NCBI RefSeq assembly: GCF_000227135.1
Contig: NC_018239.1
Span: 442,117 to 477,469 of the forward strand
Direction of reading: 5' to 3'
Length of the DNA stretch: 35,353 nucleotides
From: Leishmania donovani
Taxonomy: Eukaryota; Euglenozoa; Kinetoplastea; Trypanosomatida; Trypanosomatidae
Positions within the stretch are counted from its first letter, which is position 1; every line of letters begins with the position of its first letter. A program made the position numbers and the translations under genes. Shown here piece by piece: positions 19,883 through 31,600 of this stretch. The notes under the pieces were generated by a model that was not told where the DNA came from, ran no database searches, and worked only from the letters and a program-made list of their open reading frames with translations.

Positions 19883-19972
19883 ATGGCTGACTTCCATGTC
19901 TTCATGGCAGATAACGCCGTTGCCAAGGATGAGCCCATCGCGGGGTGCCGGGACATTCATCAGTGCCACTAA
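19883..19972 (+). pseudogene. Orphan 5' end of a gene, or a very small ORF (29 aa)
   Basis: The ATG at 19883 opens MADFHVFMADNAVAKDEPIA and closes with TAA after 29 codons. The peptide has ordinary protein composition, unlike the low-complexity frames around it. It directly follows a strong acceptor. It stops only 150 bases before an assembly gap and a mobile-element fragment, so it may be the surviving start of a gene cut by insertion or mutation. It could also be a genuine short peptide or chance. The family was not recognised. A minus-strand frame over 20060-19874 also reads smoothly, which weakens the call. Confidence 0.3.
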
Positions 19973-20092
19973 CCGTCGTCCCAGGAGCGCCAGAGAACCG
20001 CGCACGTCAGGTCTGTCCTGGCTGTTCTTGAGTGCTGCTGAGCATAGCGCAGCCTGTTCCTGATTGCTGTGCTGGAGGCGCTGGTGGGGACT

Positions 20093-20122
20093 TGGATGGA
20101 TGGATGGGTGAATGGATGGGTG
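20093..20122. repeat. TGGA/TGGG tetranucleotide repeat ending at a gap
   Basis: The units TGGA, TGGA, TGGA, TGGG, TGAA, TGGA, TGGG and a partial TG follow in a row and run directly into the run of N. The true array length is therefore unknown. Confidence 0.9.
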
Positions 20123-20221
20123 NNNNNNNNNNNNNNNNNNNNNNNNNNNNNNNNNNNNNNNNNNNNNNNNNNNNNNNNNNNNNNNNNNNNNNNNNNNNNN
20201 NNNNNNNNNNNNNNNNNNNNN
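20123..20221. other. Assembly gap (99 N)
   Basis: A run of 99 N. The second gap in the window is also 99 N long, so both are probably placeholders of unknown true size. Confidence 0.99.
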
Positions 20222-20873
20222 GAGAGCCCTGACCTGAGGCTGGCCCGCTTCCTCCCGGAGCTGATGCGGCGCCTGCACGCAGACTACCCCCTCGTGCCCG
20301 CACGACAGACGCCACGGCTGCTGCCCTCGAGCGCGACCGTGGGCACAGCAGGCATGCGAAGGGGGAAAGGGGAAGAGCTCGGCAGACGCTGTGCCCGATC
20401 CGACGGCAGGACGCTTCGTTGTAGACGACCACGATGAAGCCGTGGTGCCACGGAGGCCGGTGAGCTGTGGTTGTGCACGCGTCTGTTTGTTGACGTGTTC
20501 GAGGCGCAGCGGACGCGCTGGCGCGGAAAGCGTCTCTACTAGGGATGACGAGGAAGGGGGGCCACAGATCTCTGTGGTATCCGGGGTTCAGCGCCAGGCC
20601 CTCGCGACGTTGGCGGCCGGCTTGTCAGTGCGCAGTAGCGCCACGTGTGTGGGCGTCCCGTTCGTGGGTGGCGCCGGGTGGGGGCGAGCAGGCGCGTGCT
20701 CTCCCGATGGGCAAGGCACTAACGTCGCTCGAGCGCATCCTACCAGGCCATCGCACTGCCCACCTGCCCCGGTGGCCGGAGCCGCGCCGAGGGGACCGAA
20801 CAGGGGTGGTGGCCGGCAGGATGGTGCGGTGGCTGTGAGGCGACCTCCGAGGCGCGTGGGCAGACAAGGCTGA
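20222..20873 (+). mobile_element. Fragment of repeated mobile element, copy 1
   Basis: The first 334 bases (20222-20555) match 35020-35353 with one difference (A at 20345, G at 35143), so this is a dispersed repeat. On the plus strand, one frame up to about 20437 reads like protein (LRLARFLPELMRRLHADYPL), and another frame is open from 20391 to 20873. These frames are not joined, so the copy appears broken, or part of it is non-coding. The left part is hidden in the gap. The right end is uncertain; 20873 is where the last open frame stops. Confidence 0.5.
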
Positions 20874-23779
20874 AGGAAGAGGCGGTGCTCATGCAACCGG
20901 GCCGGTGCATTGCCGTAGTGCGTGTGTCTGCGACTGCATGTCGCCGCTGAATGAGTGCGTTAGTGGGCCCGGGGGTGGATTGGTGTTTCGCTCAGGCTGC
21001 ATAGCCGAATGAACCCGTCCAAGAAGCAGTGCGTGTTCCCGTTCTGTTCCTGATACAATCTTTAGCTCATCTCCCTCAGGTGTCTCTCTCCGTCCTTCCA
21101 GGCATGATCAGGGCGTGCGGGAGTGTTGTTGGTTCCAACGAGGGCGTGCAGACGGTGCACACGACTCTCTGCCAGCGTTGTTTGTGTGATGAGCCGAGGC
21201 GGTAGTAACGAGGGATGCGAAAGCGCGGTTGTTTATCTTTGTTGTTAGGTGGGTGAGTAGGGAGGATGCGGCGGGCGGATTGTGCGCGCCTGAAGCGGAT
21301 GCGTTCACTATTTTTCGACGAAGTGCGCGGCATGTGGCGACGTCTGTGAGCGATAGCCGTTGTGTTTCTTATCTGTTTTGTTTCGGCTTCCTTTTCTCCT
21401 TGTCCCGTCCGCACGCGGTGGCTGCTGTGCCGTCGATTGATTTACGTATGTTGGCCCATAGGGTCTCGCTCGGTTGACTGTCCTACGGGAGGGGCGGGTG
21501 GGCACAGAAGGAAGCGGCACATGCAGCACCTGGGCTTGTGCGCATCAATCTCTGTGCGTGTGTCTGTCCGTGCCCGCCGTCTTGCTTGTCGGCTCATTTT
21601 GTGTTTCCTTTTCGCGTCTGCGCTCACGTGTTCCCGCTTGTCATGCCCCTGTGCTTGTCGAGACGCTATAGCGCCTGGCCATTTGCGTTTGGTGACGGCC
21701 ACACTGCCCTGTACTCTTCGTTTCTTTCGTTCTCTGTGTATGCGTGTTGATCGTTTGCCCATCCTTCTCTTGTCTTCGTCATCTCTATGTTGTCTTCTCT
21801 TCTACATGAAGTTCTACGGCCCCATCCCCATCGCCACCCCCTCGCGCCCTCATCCGCACCACGCCTTCTCTCTCCGAGAGCTTATCGCTCCATCGTGACG
21901 TGTCTTGCTTCCTTACCGTGTGCACTCTCGCGTCAGCCTGTCGTTGCGCTCGCCTGCATGTGCCGCTCTCTCTGTCTCTCTCTTTCGATGCCGCCTCCGT
22001 CTTGACGCCTTTGGTGTGTGTATTGTCTTCGTCGGTTGCTGTCGTACACCTTCTGCTCACGACGGCGAGCAGCCTCCCGCCCCCTCCCTCCGGCCGCACC
22101 CCTCTCCCAGACGTGTTGCATTGTCTCTCGTCCTGGCGCGCCCACCTCTATCTGCTCTCTGTGCCTGACCAACTCCGGCTCAGCGGGAAAGCGGCTCCCT
22201 CGCCTCTCCGATCAGCACCGACATTCCGCGCGCACCGGCTGATCTCTTTATCGTGGTGATCGCAGAGTTGGTTTCGTTAACCCCATCGCTTTCGGCATGA
22301 GTGGAAGCGCCGCCATACAGGCGGACGGGGGTGTTGGTGGTGGCGGTGGCCGTTACAGGTGAAATCGAGTGAGAGCGTGTCTGCAGTGGCGCTTGGCGAT
22401 GCGTATGCACGGCGGCGTGCTGGGCGCCTCTTTCTTTCGGATGCGGCTGCGGTAGAGAGGCGATGTACCGGTGGCCTCGGCGGAGCAGAAGCCCTTTCTG
22501 TTCCTATTTGTGGTGCCATCGAGGTGCCAGCGTTGGCGCACGGCTGTACTATACATTCTCTGTATATGAGCTGTGAGCCGGAGCCGATCTGTTCGGAAGG
22601 GATGCAGCCCCACTAGCCGCGCAGGGCACACGGAAAGCAGCGGAAAACGTGCCGTTGAGAGCTCCGTTGGCGCATGGCTCCATGCGTGAGGAAAAGACGG
22701 GGAAGAAGAGGAGACGGAGCGGGCGGGGGGTAGCCAGTGCTTGCCATTGAGCGAGTTGCGGCGGCTGTATGCCTTCCGACGCTCTCCACACCTCTGCTGG
22801 GGAGCTTGACACGAAGGCAGAGACTCGCTCTCATCACTGCCGCGTCTAAGACTCCCTCTTCTTCTCTTTCAAGTAGACATCTTATGAGCGCGCTGAGGCG
22901 GTGCGTTCGCATTAGTTTTATGGCAAGACGCTCGACATCTTCGCATCATTCCAGGCGCAGAATTGTCGAGGCTGCGTCTGTCGTCAGCACCCTGTTCGGG
23001 CAACCCTTTTTGCCTTTCTCTGTCGGCGTGTACGGACAACTCCACACACAAAGGGCGATACATGTATACATACGCCTCTACCCACATACATGTACACACA
23101 GGTGCATATATATGGTTTCGGGTGCCGGCGAGCCCTTATGCGCATCACTAAGTGGCGTCTGCGCCGCGGTGCACCGTACCATGCGCCGGATCCCTCTCGC
23201 CGCATCTCCACCTTTGCACCAACGCAACAACAATAAAAAGATGAACGCTCTTGTATCGTGTATGGTGCTCTCATTCTTGTGTGTTCACCCCCGCCCGCTC
23301 CTCCTGGTCTGCTGCCAGGGTAGGTCTCCGCAGTGTTGCCCTGCCTCCCTGCCGAGTCGCCACAGCCATGTATCTCTCCCTCTCCTCTCCCTCCTCCTTT
23401 TCTCTGCGCGTGCCGCTGCTTCTGCTCGGCATACACACGCGCCACACAACATGCTGAGCGCAGGAGTGCTCGCCGACCTGCACGACACGTGTGCCACGTG
23501 TTCGCCGCATCACCCCTCCCCTCCTCCGAAAAAAAAAATAGCAAAGGTCCCTCAGACACACAACTTGCGTGCGCTGCCAATCTCTTTCTTTGTTGCATCC
23601 TTTCACTCCTTCCGCCTTGTGGCTCCGTCGGGCTGTCGCCGCATACCGCGCGCGCCACCTTCGTCCTATTCCTCTTCTTCCTCTGCCCAGACGCCGGCGC
23701 AGAGCCGCAGCGACAGGCGCCCCCATTCTTCTATCCTGCGCTTTTCTGCCCGCTCTCCATTTCGCTTTGGGCGCTGTGG
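20874..23779 (+). other. Spacer downstream of element, no gene recognised
   Basis: CT-rich sequence with a 10-A run (23529-23538). Long open frames here, such as 22737-23924, begin at GTG and encode low-complexity peptides. No gene is supported. The right part must contain the leader of the gene at 23921. Confidence 0.5.
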
Positions 23780-23826
23780 GCGTTGCTCCCCCTCTCCTTC
23801 CGTCTATACGCGCGCGGCAAGATTAG
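23780..23826 (+). promoter_or_regulatory. Candidate spliced-leader acceptor for the 23921 gene
   Basis: The tract TTGCTCCCCCTCTCCTTCCG is followed by the first AG at 23825-23826, 94 nt before the ATG. A second possible acceptor is CTCGCAG with AG at 23879-23880. Neither choice places an ATG before 23921. Confidence 0.45.
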
Positions 23827-23920
23827 GGAATCCCTTGCACTGCTGCACGCCGCGTACCCGCGGAGCGTACCTCCTCGCAGGTGGTTTAGACTCATTCCGG
23901 CAGCCAAGAGCTCGACCTCG

Positions 23921-26900
23921 ATGAGCCATCCATACGCTACGAACGAGCCGCTACACGGCGCCGGCGACGACGCTGAGCACGTTGGGTCAAGTGTCGCCTC
24001 ACCGTCGCCGGGCGCTGCACCACCCGTTGCCGCAACGACGCCTTCACCGGAAGAGCACGCTGACGGAAACGACAGCGCACATCCCGCCGCCATTTCATGC
24101 ACGGTGGAGAAAAAAACGCTCTACGGCAACAATGAGGTGATACACGGCAGCGATCAGGACGACATAGCCACTGCCGTCTCGCACTCACCTGATGTGTCGT
24201 CACCATCTTCCTCGTCCTGCTCTGCCGCATCGTCGATGCCACCGTCGTGGTTGCCCTCCCGCTCCTCCTCATGCTCCTCGGCGACATCCTCCTCGTTCAT
24301 CTCCGCCTCTGATTGCTCATCGCGCTCATCCGGCAACGCGGACCTTGCCGCTGATGGCGCCCGTGCTCCGGAATCGGGCCACAATCATCACCTCCGTCAA
24401 GAGCACCGCCACCGCCGTCATCACCGCCACAATCCTCCACGTCACTGCTCAGATGATAGACACGTCACGCATGGTGAGATCGACAGACGTTCCGGTACAA
24501 CAGCGGCGCGGCGCGTGCAGACGTCTGAGCACACGCGCTTTACCAGCGTTCTTGCCGGTGGTAGGCGGTTTGGCGACAGTGACGGGCCCGGCGCCGCTCC
24601 TGCGGTTTCCTGTGGTCGCATCGACGGGAATGTCGATGGTGGCTCGCCTCGCACACAGGACGTTGCGTGGTGGCGCTCCTGTGCGGCTGCCGCCAAAGCC
24701 ACAGTGGGGACCGTTCCCACCGCTACATGCGACGTGCATCCTTACTGCTGCGCACCACAGAACCCTCAGCTCTCGCTGCAACGCCAACAACCCGCTGCTG
24801 GGGTTGATCCGGCTTGCCGGGATCTGGCAGCGACACCGCAGGCTGCAGCAACTCAGCGACTCTCGACCATCTCGCCTTTCATGGCCACTGTCTCGGGCAC
24901 GCTTATCGCATCTCCGACACCACTCCCACCCCCTCACCCGCGCCGATCGTCGTCGGCGCAGAACCTTGATTCTAACGTCCTCATCACGCACACCACTGGT
25001 GGTGTCCCGCGCTCCTCGAAGTCGCTTTTCAAAGGCAAAGGCAGCGGCGGCAGCGGCGGCCTCTTAGCCCTCACCACTATGGATGGGAGCGTACAGCTGC
25101 AGCCGTCGCGCAGCGTCGGCTGTGCCACGAGGCATGTACAGTGTGGCACGCTGCGCCGCTCCTTCTCCTTCACTTCCGGGGTCCCGCCTGTGTCAGCTTC
25201 CGGCTACGAAGCGCCTCCGTTTTCTGCCAGTCGTGCTGCGTCTCCTATCACCGCTGCTAACGCAGCAATCGGTGCGCCGCGCACCTCGCTCACCGGCGAG
25301 CGCCCGCATGAGCGAACTGCCTCCATCGCCTCCTCGGTGCACTCTGCTTCGTCATCGGTGCGCCCATCGGTTCCCTTGCCGCCATCGCACGTTGGGATCG
25401 CCTCGAATATGATGGCGGCCGTATGGGTGGACTTGCCCCTGTCTCAGTCGGGCAGCCGGAGTGCCACGCCGCTGAACAACAGTGATGCGTATGCGCCGCC
25501 GCGTAGGCGGCGCACGACGCCGCGCCGCTGCTCCGGGCCCCCAAGCCCGGCAACAAGCACGCTGGCGGCCTCGGTCGCGTCCTCGTTCGACGGCGCCGGC
25601 TACATGTCCTCGGCTACCGGCGGCGCACCCGTCAGTGCTCGTCGCCTACTGGTGACGGTCAGCACACAGACGGACAACGACCCAACCACTGCCGAGGTCT
25701 GCACGACACCGGTCTCCCTTCCTCGCCGCCTCTACTGCAACTCCTCATCAAATTCCCCTTATGCCGCGAAGGTCGGCGGCGGCGAGCGGTGCGGCGACGC
25801 TGCACACCAGTATAACCTGAATGGCCCTTTCGAGAGCGAGGGCGCGGCTTTGACGACGGCGGCGTCGGTCTCGTCGACCTCAGCGGAGGTGTCGCCGCGC
25901 TCCTTGCTCGCGAGCGTAGTCGAGATACGCCTCGACGACCACGCAGCCCAAACGGCACTTGACGGTGACGCTGCACGACGCGTGCGGCAGAACACCGCAG
26001 GGGATGACATGCCTGCGGCACCGCCGAGCGCGCCAACATCTCTGTCCATCGACGTGACCACAAAAGTAGATAATCTGAGTGAAGGCGACAGGCCGTCAAG
26101 TGCTTCCGCGGAGCCTCCGGGCGCAATATACGCGTATGAAACCTTGCGCGTGGATGTGCCGCCCCGAAAAGGGGGCACCAAAGCCGCCGCCGCCGCCGCT
26201 GTGAACACTTCAGCGGCGACTGAGGCGGAGATGGACTCGACAGCGGGAGCTCTCGCGCCCCCCGCGACGTTCCCGTTGCCCACGTCGCTCGTGACACAGT
26301 CGAGAAGTGTTGTGTCACCAGCGCTCTCGCGGTCCGAGGCGGGCGCACCGCCAGCAGGGGGCATCCCTCCGCCCACCACTACAGCGGTTATATCCGACGA
26401 GGCAGGTGCACACAGTACACTGAAGGCAGCCGGAGAAGAAGGTCGTCGTGGCGCCGAGAGAGGCACGACGTCGGTAGACTTCGGGGCAACCGCATCTCTG
26501 GAGGAAGCCGGTGACTCCTCAGACCCGCAGCCTCTGGCACCCTCACGGAACGACGAAGTTCGGCGGCTTCGCGCAGAGCTCGCCGAAATGCGCCACCAGT
26601 ACGCGCAGGTTGTGCAGCAACTTCGCCAAATGCAAGAGTCCGCTGTGGCGGCTGGTCCTGCTGTTGGCTCGACGCAGCCCTCTCACGCCGCAGCGGCGCT
26701 GAATGCAGGACACCGAGCGGCGACGGAGGCAGTGCTCATCACAACGTCGCCCTCTCTTCCAGCCGCATCCCCTCCCTCGTCTTTGCGTACAGTCGCCATA
26801 AGAAACCGCTCCGGCGCGCCTGAAAATCCCTTGGTCGAGTCGGCTTCATCCGTCTCATCCAACAGCGATGACAGCGGGGAAGATGCCACGACGACGCTAG

Positions 26901-26950
26901 ACCGTGTGCGAGCTGCCCTGCAACGGGCTCGACAACGTGCGACGAACTAA
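23921..26950 (+). CDS. Low-complexity hypothetical protein with C-terminal coiled coil, 1009 aa
   Basis: I do not recognise the family. Most of the 1009 residues are Ser-, Ala-, Pro- and Thr-rich and probably disordered. A His cluster at about 154-186 carries eleven His in about 33 residues (starting HNHHLRQEHRHRRHHRH) and could bind metal or mark a low-complexity expansion. A poly-Ala patch lies near 753. The clearest ordered part is a coiled coil at about 877-908 (DEVRRLRAELAEMRHQYAQV, then VQQLRQMQES), and a short basic helix ends the protein (DRVRAALQRARQR). No membrane or signal segment is seen. The frame extends upstream to GTG at 23333 without another ATG, so 23921 is the first possible AUG start. 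The long uninterrupted frame with coherent third-position GC supports a real gene. Confidence 0.85.
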   Translation: MSHPYATNEPLHGAGDDAEHVGSSVASPSPGAAPPVAATTPSPEEHADGNDSAHPAAISCTVEKKTLYGNNEVIHGSDQDDIATAVSHSPDVSSPSSSSCSAASSMPPSWLPSRSSSCSSATSSSFISASDCSSRSSGNADLAADGARAPESGHNHHLRQEHRHRRHHRHNPPRHCSDDRHVTHGEIDRRSGTTAARRVQTSEHTRFTSVLAGGRRFGDSDGPGAAPAVSCGRIDGNVDGGSPRTQDVAWWRSCAAAAKATVGTVPTATCDVHPYCCAPQNPQLSLQRQQPAAGVDPACRDLAATPQAAATQRLSTISPFMATVSGTLIASPTPLPPPHPRRSSSAQNLDSNVLITHTTGGVPRSSKSLFKGKGSGGSGGLLALTTMDGSVQLQPSRSVGCATRHVQCGTLRRSFSFTSGVPPVSASGYEAPPFSASRAASPITAANAAIGAPRTSLTGERPHERTASIASSVHSASSSVRPSVPLPPSHVGIASNMMAAVWVDLPLSQSGSRSATPLNNSDAYAPPRRRRTTPRRCSGPPSPATSTLAASVASSFDGAGYMSSATGGAPVSARRLLVTVSTQTDNDPTTAEVCTTPVSLPRRLYCNSSSNSPYAAKVGGGERCGDAAHQYNLNGPFESEGAALTTAASVSSTSAEVSPRSLLASVVEIRLDDHAAQTALDGDAARRVRQNTAGDDMPAAPPSAPTSLSIDVTTKVDNLSEGDRPSSASAEPPGAIYAYETLRVDVPPRKGGTKAAAAAAVNTSAATEAEMDSTAGALAPPATFPLPTSLVTQSRSVVSPALSRSEAGAPPAGGIPPPTTTAVISDEAGAHSTLKAAGEEGRRGAERGTTSVDFGATASLEEAGDSSDPQPLAPSRNDEVRRLRAELAEMRHQYAQVVQQLRQMQESAVAAGPAVGSTQPSHAAAALNAGHRAATEAVLITTSPSLPAASPPSSLRTVAIRNRSGAPENPLVESASSVSSNSDDSGEDATTTLDRVRAALQRARQRATN

Positions 26951-28634
26951 GGTGCGAGGATGGAATTCAGCAGAGAGGCGCCTGCCCCTGAACGCCCCCA
27001 CACCCTCACAGCGGTTGCTCACTTCACTGAGAGAACGCACACCTGAAGAGAGATTGGTCACCCTTTCCTGCTTCCCTTCCTCCGTCTCTCTCTCTTTATG
27101 TGCTACTGTTGCGGTGACGCGTCGCTCTTTGTGTGTTTGTGTTTTCCCCTTTCTGATATGCGTGTGTACGCACCTTCGTGTGCGCGTCTCACGGGTGGTC
27201 GTGCTTCTCAGTGCGTTTCGCTCACCCTTTTTTTAGCACCCGCCTACTGTCTATCTCGCTCCCGCATCGTCCCCCTGCCCTTCTTCTCCGTCTCTCCTCC
27301 TCTCACCTCCCTTCCTCCCCCTCTGCCGCGAGTGCGCTGTTATGTTGCTGCTCTTGGTTTACTCGGTCTGTCTCTCTCTGTGAGTGTGTGCCCGCCTCTA
27401 TGAGGCATGTATGTGTGAAGCGTTTTACAGAAAGGCGCGGGCCATTCTAGGCGCGTGTATGTATGGATCTGTAGCCTCGTCTGCCATCGGTTTTATTTCT
27501 CGACCGCTGACTTCGTCATGTCCGATTCCCTTGCCGTTGCCTCGGCGCATATCGTTGACCAAGCGCATCACCGCAGGCATGATGCTGCGCACATGTGTCG
27601 GTGCGGGGCAAGTACAGAGCACTGTGAGTCGTGCTTGCCGACACATGCAGAGGCACACGCACAGGCGCACGCATGCGGACGCTTTTCGATGTCCACATAC
27701 GTAATACAGCGCTACCCCATCGCGCTGGCTCTCGTGCACCATCCTCCTTCAGCCACCGCTTTCACCTTTTCGCTATTTTTCATCCACCGGCAACCCACAA
27801 AACTCGGACAGTGACCCTGCACCTGCTCACGTCTCATTCCCACTGTTCCGGTTCCCGCCACAGCGGTCTGTGCAGAGCAGACCACACGCACCATCACCAC
27901 ATCACACGCCGACGCACACTAACTCGTTGTTGGTGCCCACCCAAGCAGTGGCGCACGGCCTTGTGCGCGTGACGTTTTTACTCTTTCTCGTACTCATAGA
28001 ATTCGCAGAGCGTACACACGGTGCAACGACATCGAAGTAGCGGACGGCTGGGCCTTAACAAACTGTGCAAGCTGGAGAGCGCTCGCAGACACTCGCATGC
28101 TACGCACAAGCGAACTTTTCAATACAGGAACAGCAAACCTCGACGCTCTCTCTCCGTCTAAACACATCTTCCAAGACGCCGTGCCGCTTCATTGCCCCTC
28201 CCCCTTCCCCTCCACAACCACCACGTAGCGCTCCGCACATCGGTTGTGGACACACCATTTCTTTCATAGATAGCTAACAGTAAGAACAAGAAGGGCTGGA
28301 GCACGAGAGGGCGCGTCGCCCCTTTCTTCTGCAAGCATTTGCTGGCTTGCCGCTCTTGCTTCCATCTGCGTGTGTGCGGACTTACGCTCACCCCCGCACA
28401 CCGCAGCTCCCGTGTGCCTTTCTTGCGGTAGCCCAACGCCATCCGCATCGTCGAGCGTCTCTCCTTTCGCACCGCAGACGCGCGTCGCGCAGGCTGCAAG
28501 AACTGCTGTGGCCTTTCGGATTATCTCGAGCGCTGCGATCACTTCGGCTGTCGCCGTCACCTCTTCGTCCGCCCCCTTTGGCGGCAAAGTCGCCTCACGC
28601 CTGCAGCTCTCACTCTCTCTCTCTCGTGCTCGTC
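26951..28634 (+). other. Spacer between the 23921 and 28635 genes
   Basis: About 1.7 kb of CT-rich DNA, with no supported gene. Just before the next start the sequence is CTCTCACTCTCTCTCTCTCG, with AG dinucleotides at 28588-28589 and 28605-28606 as the closest possible acceptors. No ATG lies between the latter and 28635. Confidence 0.55.
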
Positions 28635-31600
28635 ATGTTGGCGCTTCGCGACGCTCACGCGCACGGCGCAACCCGTGTCAGTATTGGTGGGCAGCACCTA
28701 CTCACGGGCGGCGCGGATGGGGTTGTTTCGCTCTACTCGACGAAGCACTGGCCCACGGCGGCGGCGCTATGGTCTTTCAGATGCCATGACGGGGCTGTCA
28801 CCGATGTTGCGCTTGTCGACGCGCTCGAGCTGGCGCTCAGCTGCGGTCGTGACGGTCGCATACTGTTTCACGAGAGCATCGCCGACAGCGCCAAGCTTGT
28901 CTCTCGCGTGATATGTCAGGTCACAGGTGAAGTGCGTTGCATGCATATGGACATCGAGCGGCGACGGCTATACATCGCGGGAGACTCGCTGCGCTGCCTG
29001 GACATGTCGCAGGACAAGTTTCAGATTCGCACTATTCCGTTGGTGGTGCCCTTCCCGCTTGTGTCGCTGGCTGTTTCGCCGTGTGGACGGTATATCGCCA
29101 TGGCCAGCGCGTCTGGGGAGCTCGGCGTGGTGCCGACGCACGCCACAACACCGGCAGAGGCGGGCGCTACACCGAAGACTCAGTTTGTTTTTCGCTCTGT
29201 CCTTTCCCCCACCGCGAAGAAAGAGGACACTGCGATGTACCGGATGTCATGGTGCCGCACCGCTATCAGCGGGCTGATGCTGATGGTACCTACATCCACA
29301 GAGGTGCAGGTCTACGCGCTGGAGGACTGTGACAGCAACAGCAGCCTCTCTGCGCCGCGCATGCGTGCCATTGGGGGGCTGCATGATCGGCACTTTACTG
29401 ATCTACACGGCGCGCTTGTCTATCCAATCACAAAGACGCAGGTGGCATGCCTGCTGGCGACGCGCGATGGGCTCTTTGTGGGGAAAGTACACAGCAAGAC
29501 GTTGGCCATGTCGCGCCATATGTCGGAGCGCTACAACACCTCGTCTTTCTCAACCCCGAGTAGTGGAGCCGTCGTGGTTGCGGCAGCTGAAGGCGAAGAC
29601 AGAGGCAGCACAGCTGTGGTCACCGATGTACAGGTGAATCCAGTGAACGGAGACGTCGCTGTTGGGCTCACCGACGGACGCATTTCGCTGCTGCGTCGAG
29701 CGTCGCCAAAGGCGTGGAGTTCAGGCACGGCAACCGGCTCATCGACTGCATCGATGGCGGGCAACGCTGATGAAGATGCAGAGGGAATCGCAGAGCAGGA
29801 GGATAAGGGAAAAGTGGACAATCGGAGCATGCGTCACGAACGCCGCGCATGCCGTGCAGATAAGAGCGGATGTGGCGCTGCGCAGACGGAGAAGAGTGAC
29901 GATGACTTCATCGACGACGGCAGCAATGACGGCACGGCTTCCGTCGACTCCTCCTCGTCGGCGTCCTCGTCCATTGCGTCTTCGGACAGCGGCGCCGCCC
30001 CAGAGGACTTTGGGAAGATCGTGGTAGACCTGCAGCGCGACGGGGCCTCTCTGCATGGCCGCGAAAGTGAGCGACCGTCTCGCTGGCGCGATGATGAGGA
30101 GGTAGCGCTGGCACATGCCAAGCGCGAGGTGGAACGGCAGCGCGGCCGCAGCCGTTTTCTCGACGACGAGGCTGAGGAAGGGACCCCCAGCGACGACGAA
30201 GAGGACGGGCCCGGCGACGATAACGTGAGGAGGGCACGAGGTCAGGCTTGTGCTCCATACGACGAGGAGGACCACTTCGGCGACGACCTCTCCATGGAGG
30301 GCCACACCGACGAAAACGGCGACTTGGCAAACGTCTCTTCGGGCCGCGGTGGGGACTCGACGCTGCCGGTCGGCCGCGTGCCGGCGGTGCAGGACTACTC
30401 CTTCCAAGTCGGCGCCACCCCAGCTGGGGAAGAGGGCAACTGCTATCTGGCCTACAACTCTGTTGGGTACATCCATTGCAGCCGCGACGCCACCACGGTC
30501 CACTTCCACGACATTTCGCATCCTGCCGTGCGCTTGCAGCTCCGGGACACCGTCCTGATGGGGACGCTGAGTCCCGTCGGTGCCGCCTTCATCGTTTTAC
30601 CGGCTGATCCGACTGAGGCGCAGGGCAGCGTGGACGAGGCGCCACGGCTCTCCGTCCTCTACCACGCCTTTACGCCCCTTGGTGCGCAGTCGGAGTGGCG
30701 TGTGGCGCTGCTGCCAGGCGAGACGGTGCGGTGCATGGCTGCTGGTATCCGCTATGTCGCAGTCGCGACGAGCCACTACCTGCGCATCTTCTCCCTCTCG
30801 GGACTGGAGCTGGCGGTGCTCAGCAAGTCCCAGCGCATCGTCACGATGGTCGGCACCTCGTCGCGTAAGCTGATGAGCAGTTTCAAGGCTGATTTCGACC
30901 CATTGGTCATCATCAGCCTCACTGGTACCGGCGAGCTGCAGATGGAGGTGATCGATGTCGGCGCACGCACGTCGGCGCTGCCGCCGCGCACGGTACCGCT
31001 CACGGAGCTGCCGGATGGCTCGACGCATCAGCTGCAGTGGCTTGGATGGTCAGAGGACGGCCTGCTACACATTGTGGACACAGCCGGTGTGGTGCGCCAG
31101 TTCACCGAGGACTGGGGTGGCTCGTGGGTCCCGGTGTACGACCCGCGCACGCTGGTGGATCAGTCGTACGCGCTCTGGGTGTACGGCGTCAGCGAGAGCG
31201 CGCTGCTAGCGTATCGTTACTCTCGCGACGACCCGTCGTACCCGGCGGCGGCGGCGAGCGGGCTGAGCACAGAGCTCGTGCCGCTCTTTCTTCCCTTGAC
31301 TCGCACGATGGGCGAGGACGGCCTGGAGCGGTGGGACAAGCTGCTGCGCCAGCAGCTGCGCTGCGACGAGCTCAAGCGGCACAGTACCTTCTACAGCGCA
31401 AACATCGCCAAGTACGACGAAGTGCACGACCACCACCTGCTCCAGTTCTTTGACAGCGCGCTCAAGAGCCAGCAAACAACACGGGCGATGGAGCTGGCCA
31501 TGCTCATGGAGATTCACGACCGCGTCGTGAAGTGTGCGCAGCTGGCCAACGCAAACGGGCACGTGAAGCTGGTCCCGAAGCTGCTGGCGCTGTATGAGAT

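Noticed and set aside
23333..23920. 196-codon extension of the 23921 gene
   Set aside because: It begins at GTG, contains no ATG and runs through pyrimidine-rich leader sequence.
28347..28634. 96-codon N-terminal extension of the Ctf4-type protein
   Set aside because: It begins at TTG, has no ATG, and is low in complexity. The WD region starts right after the ATG at 28635.
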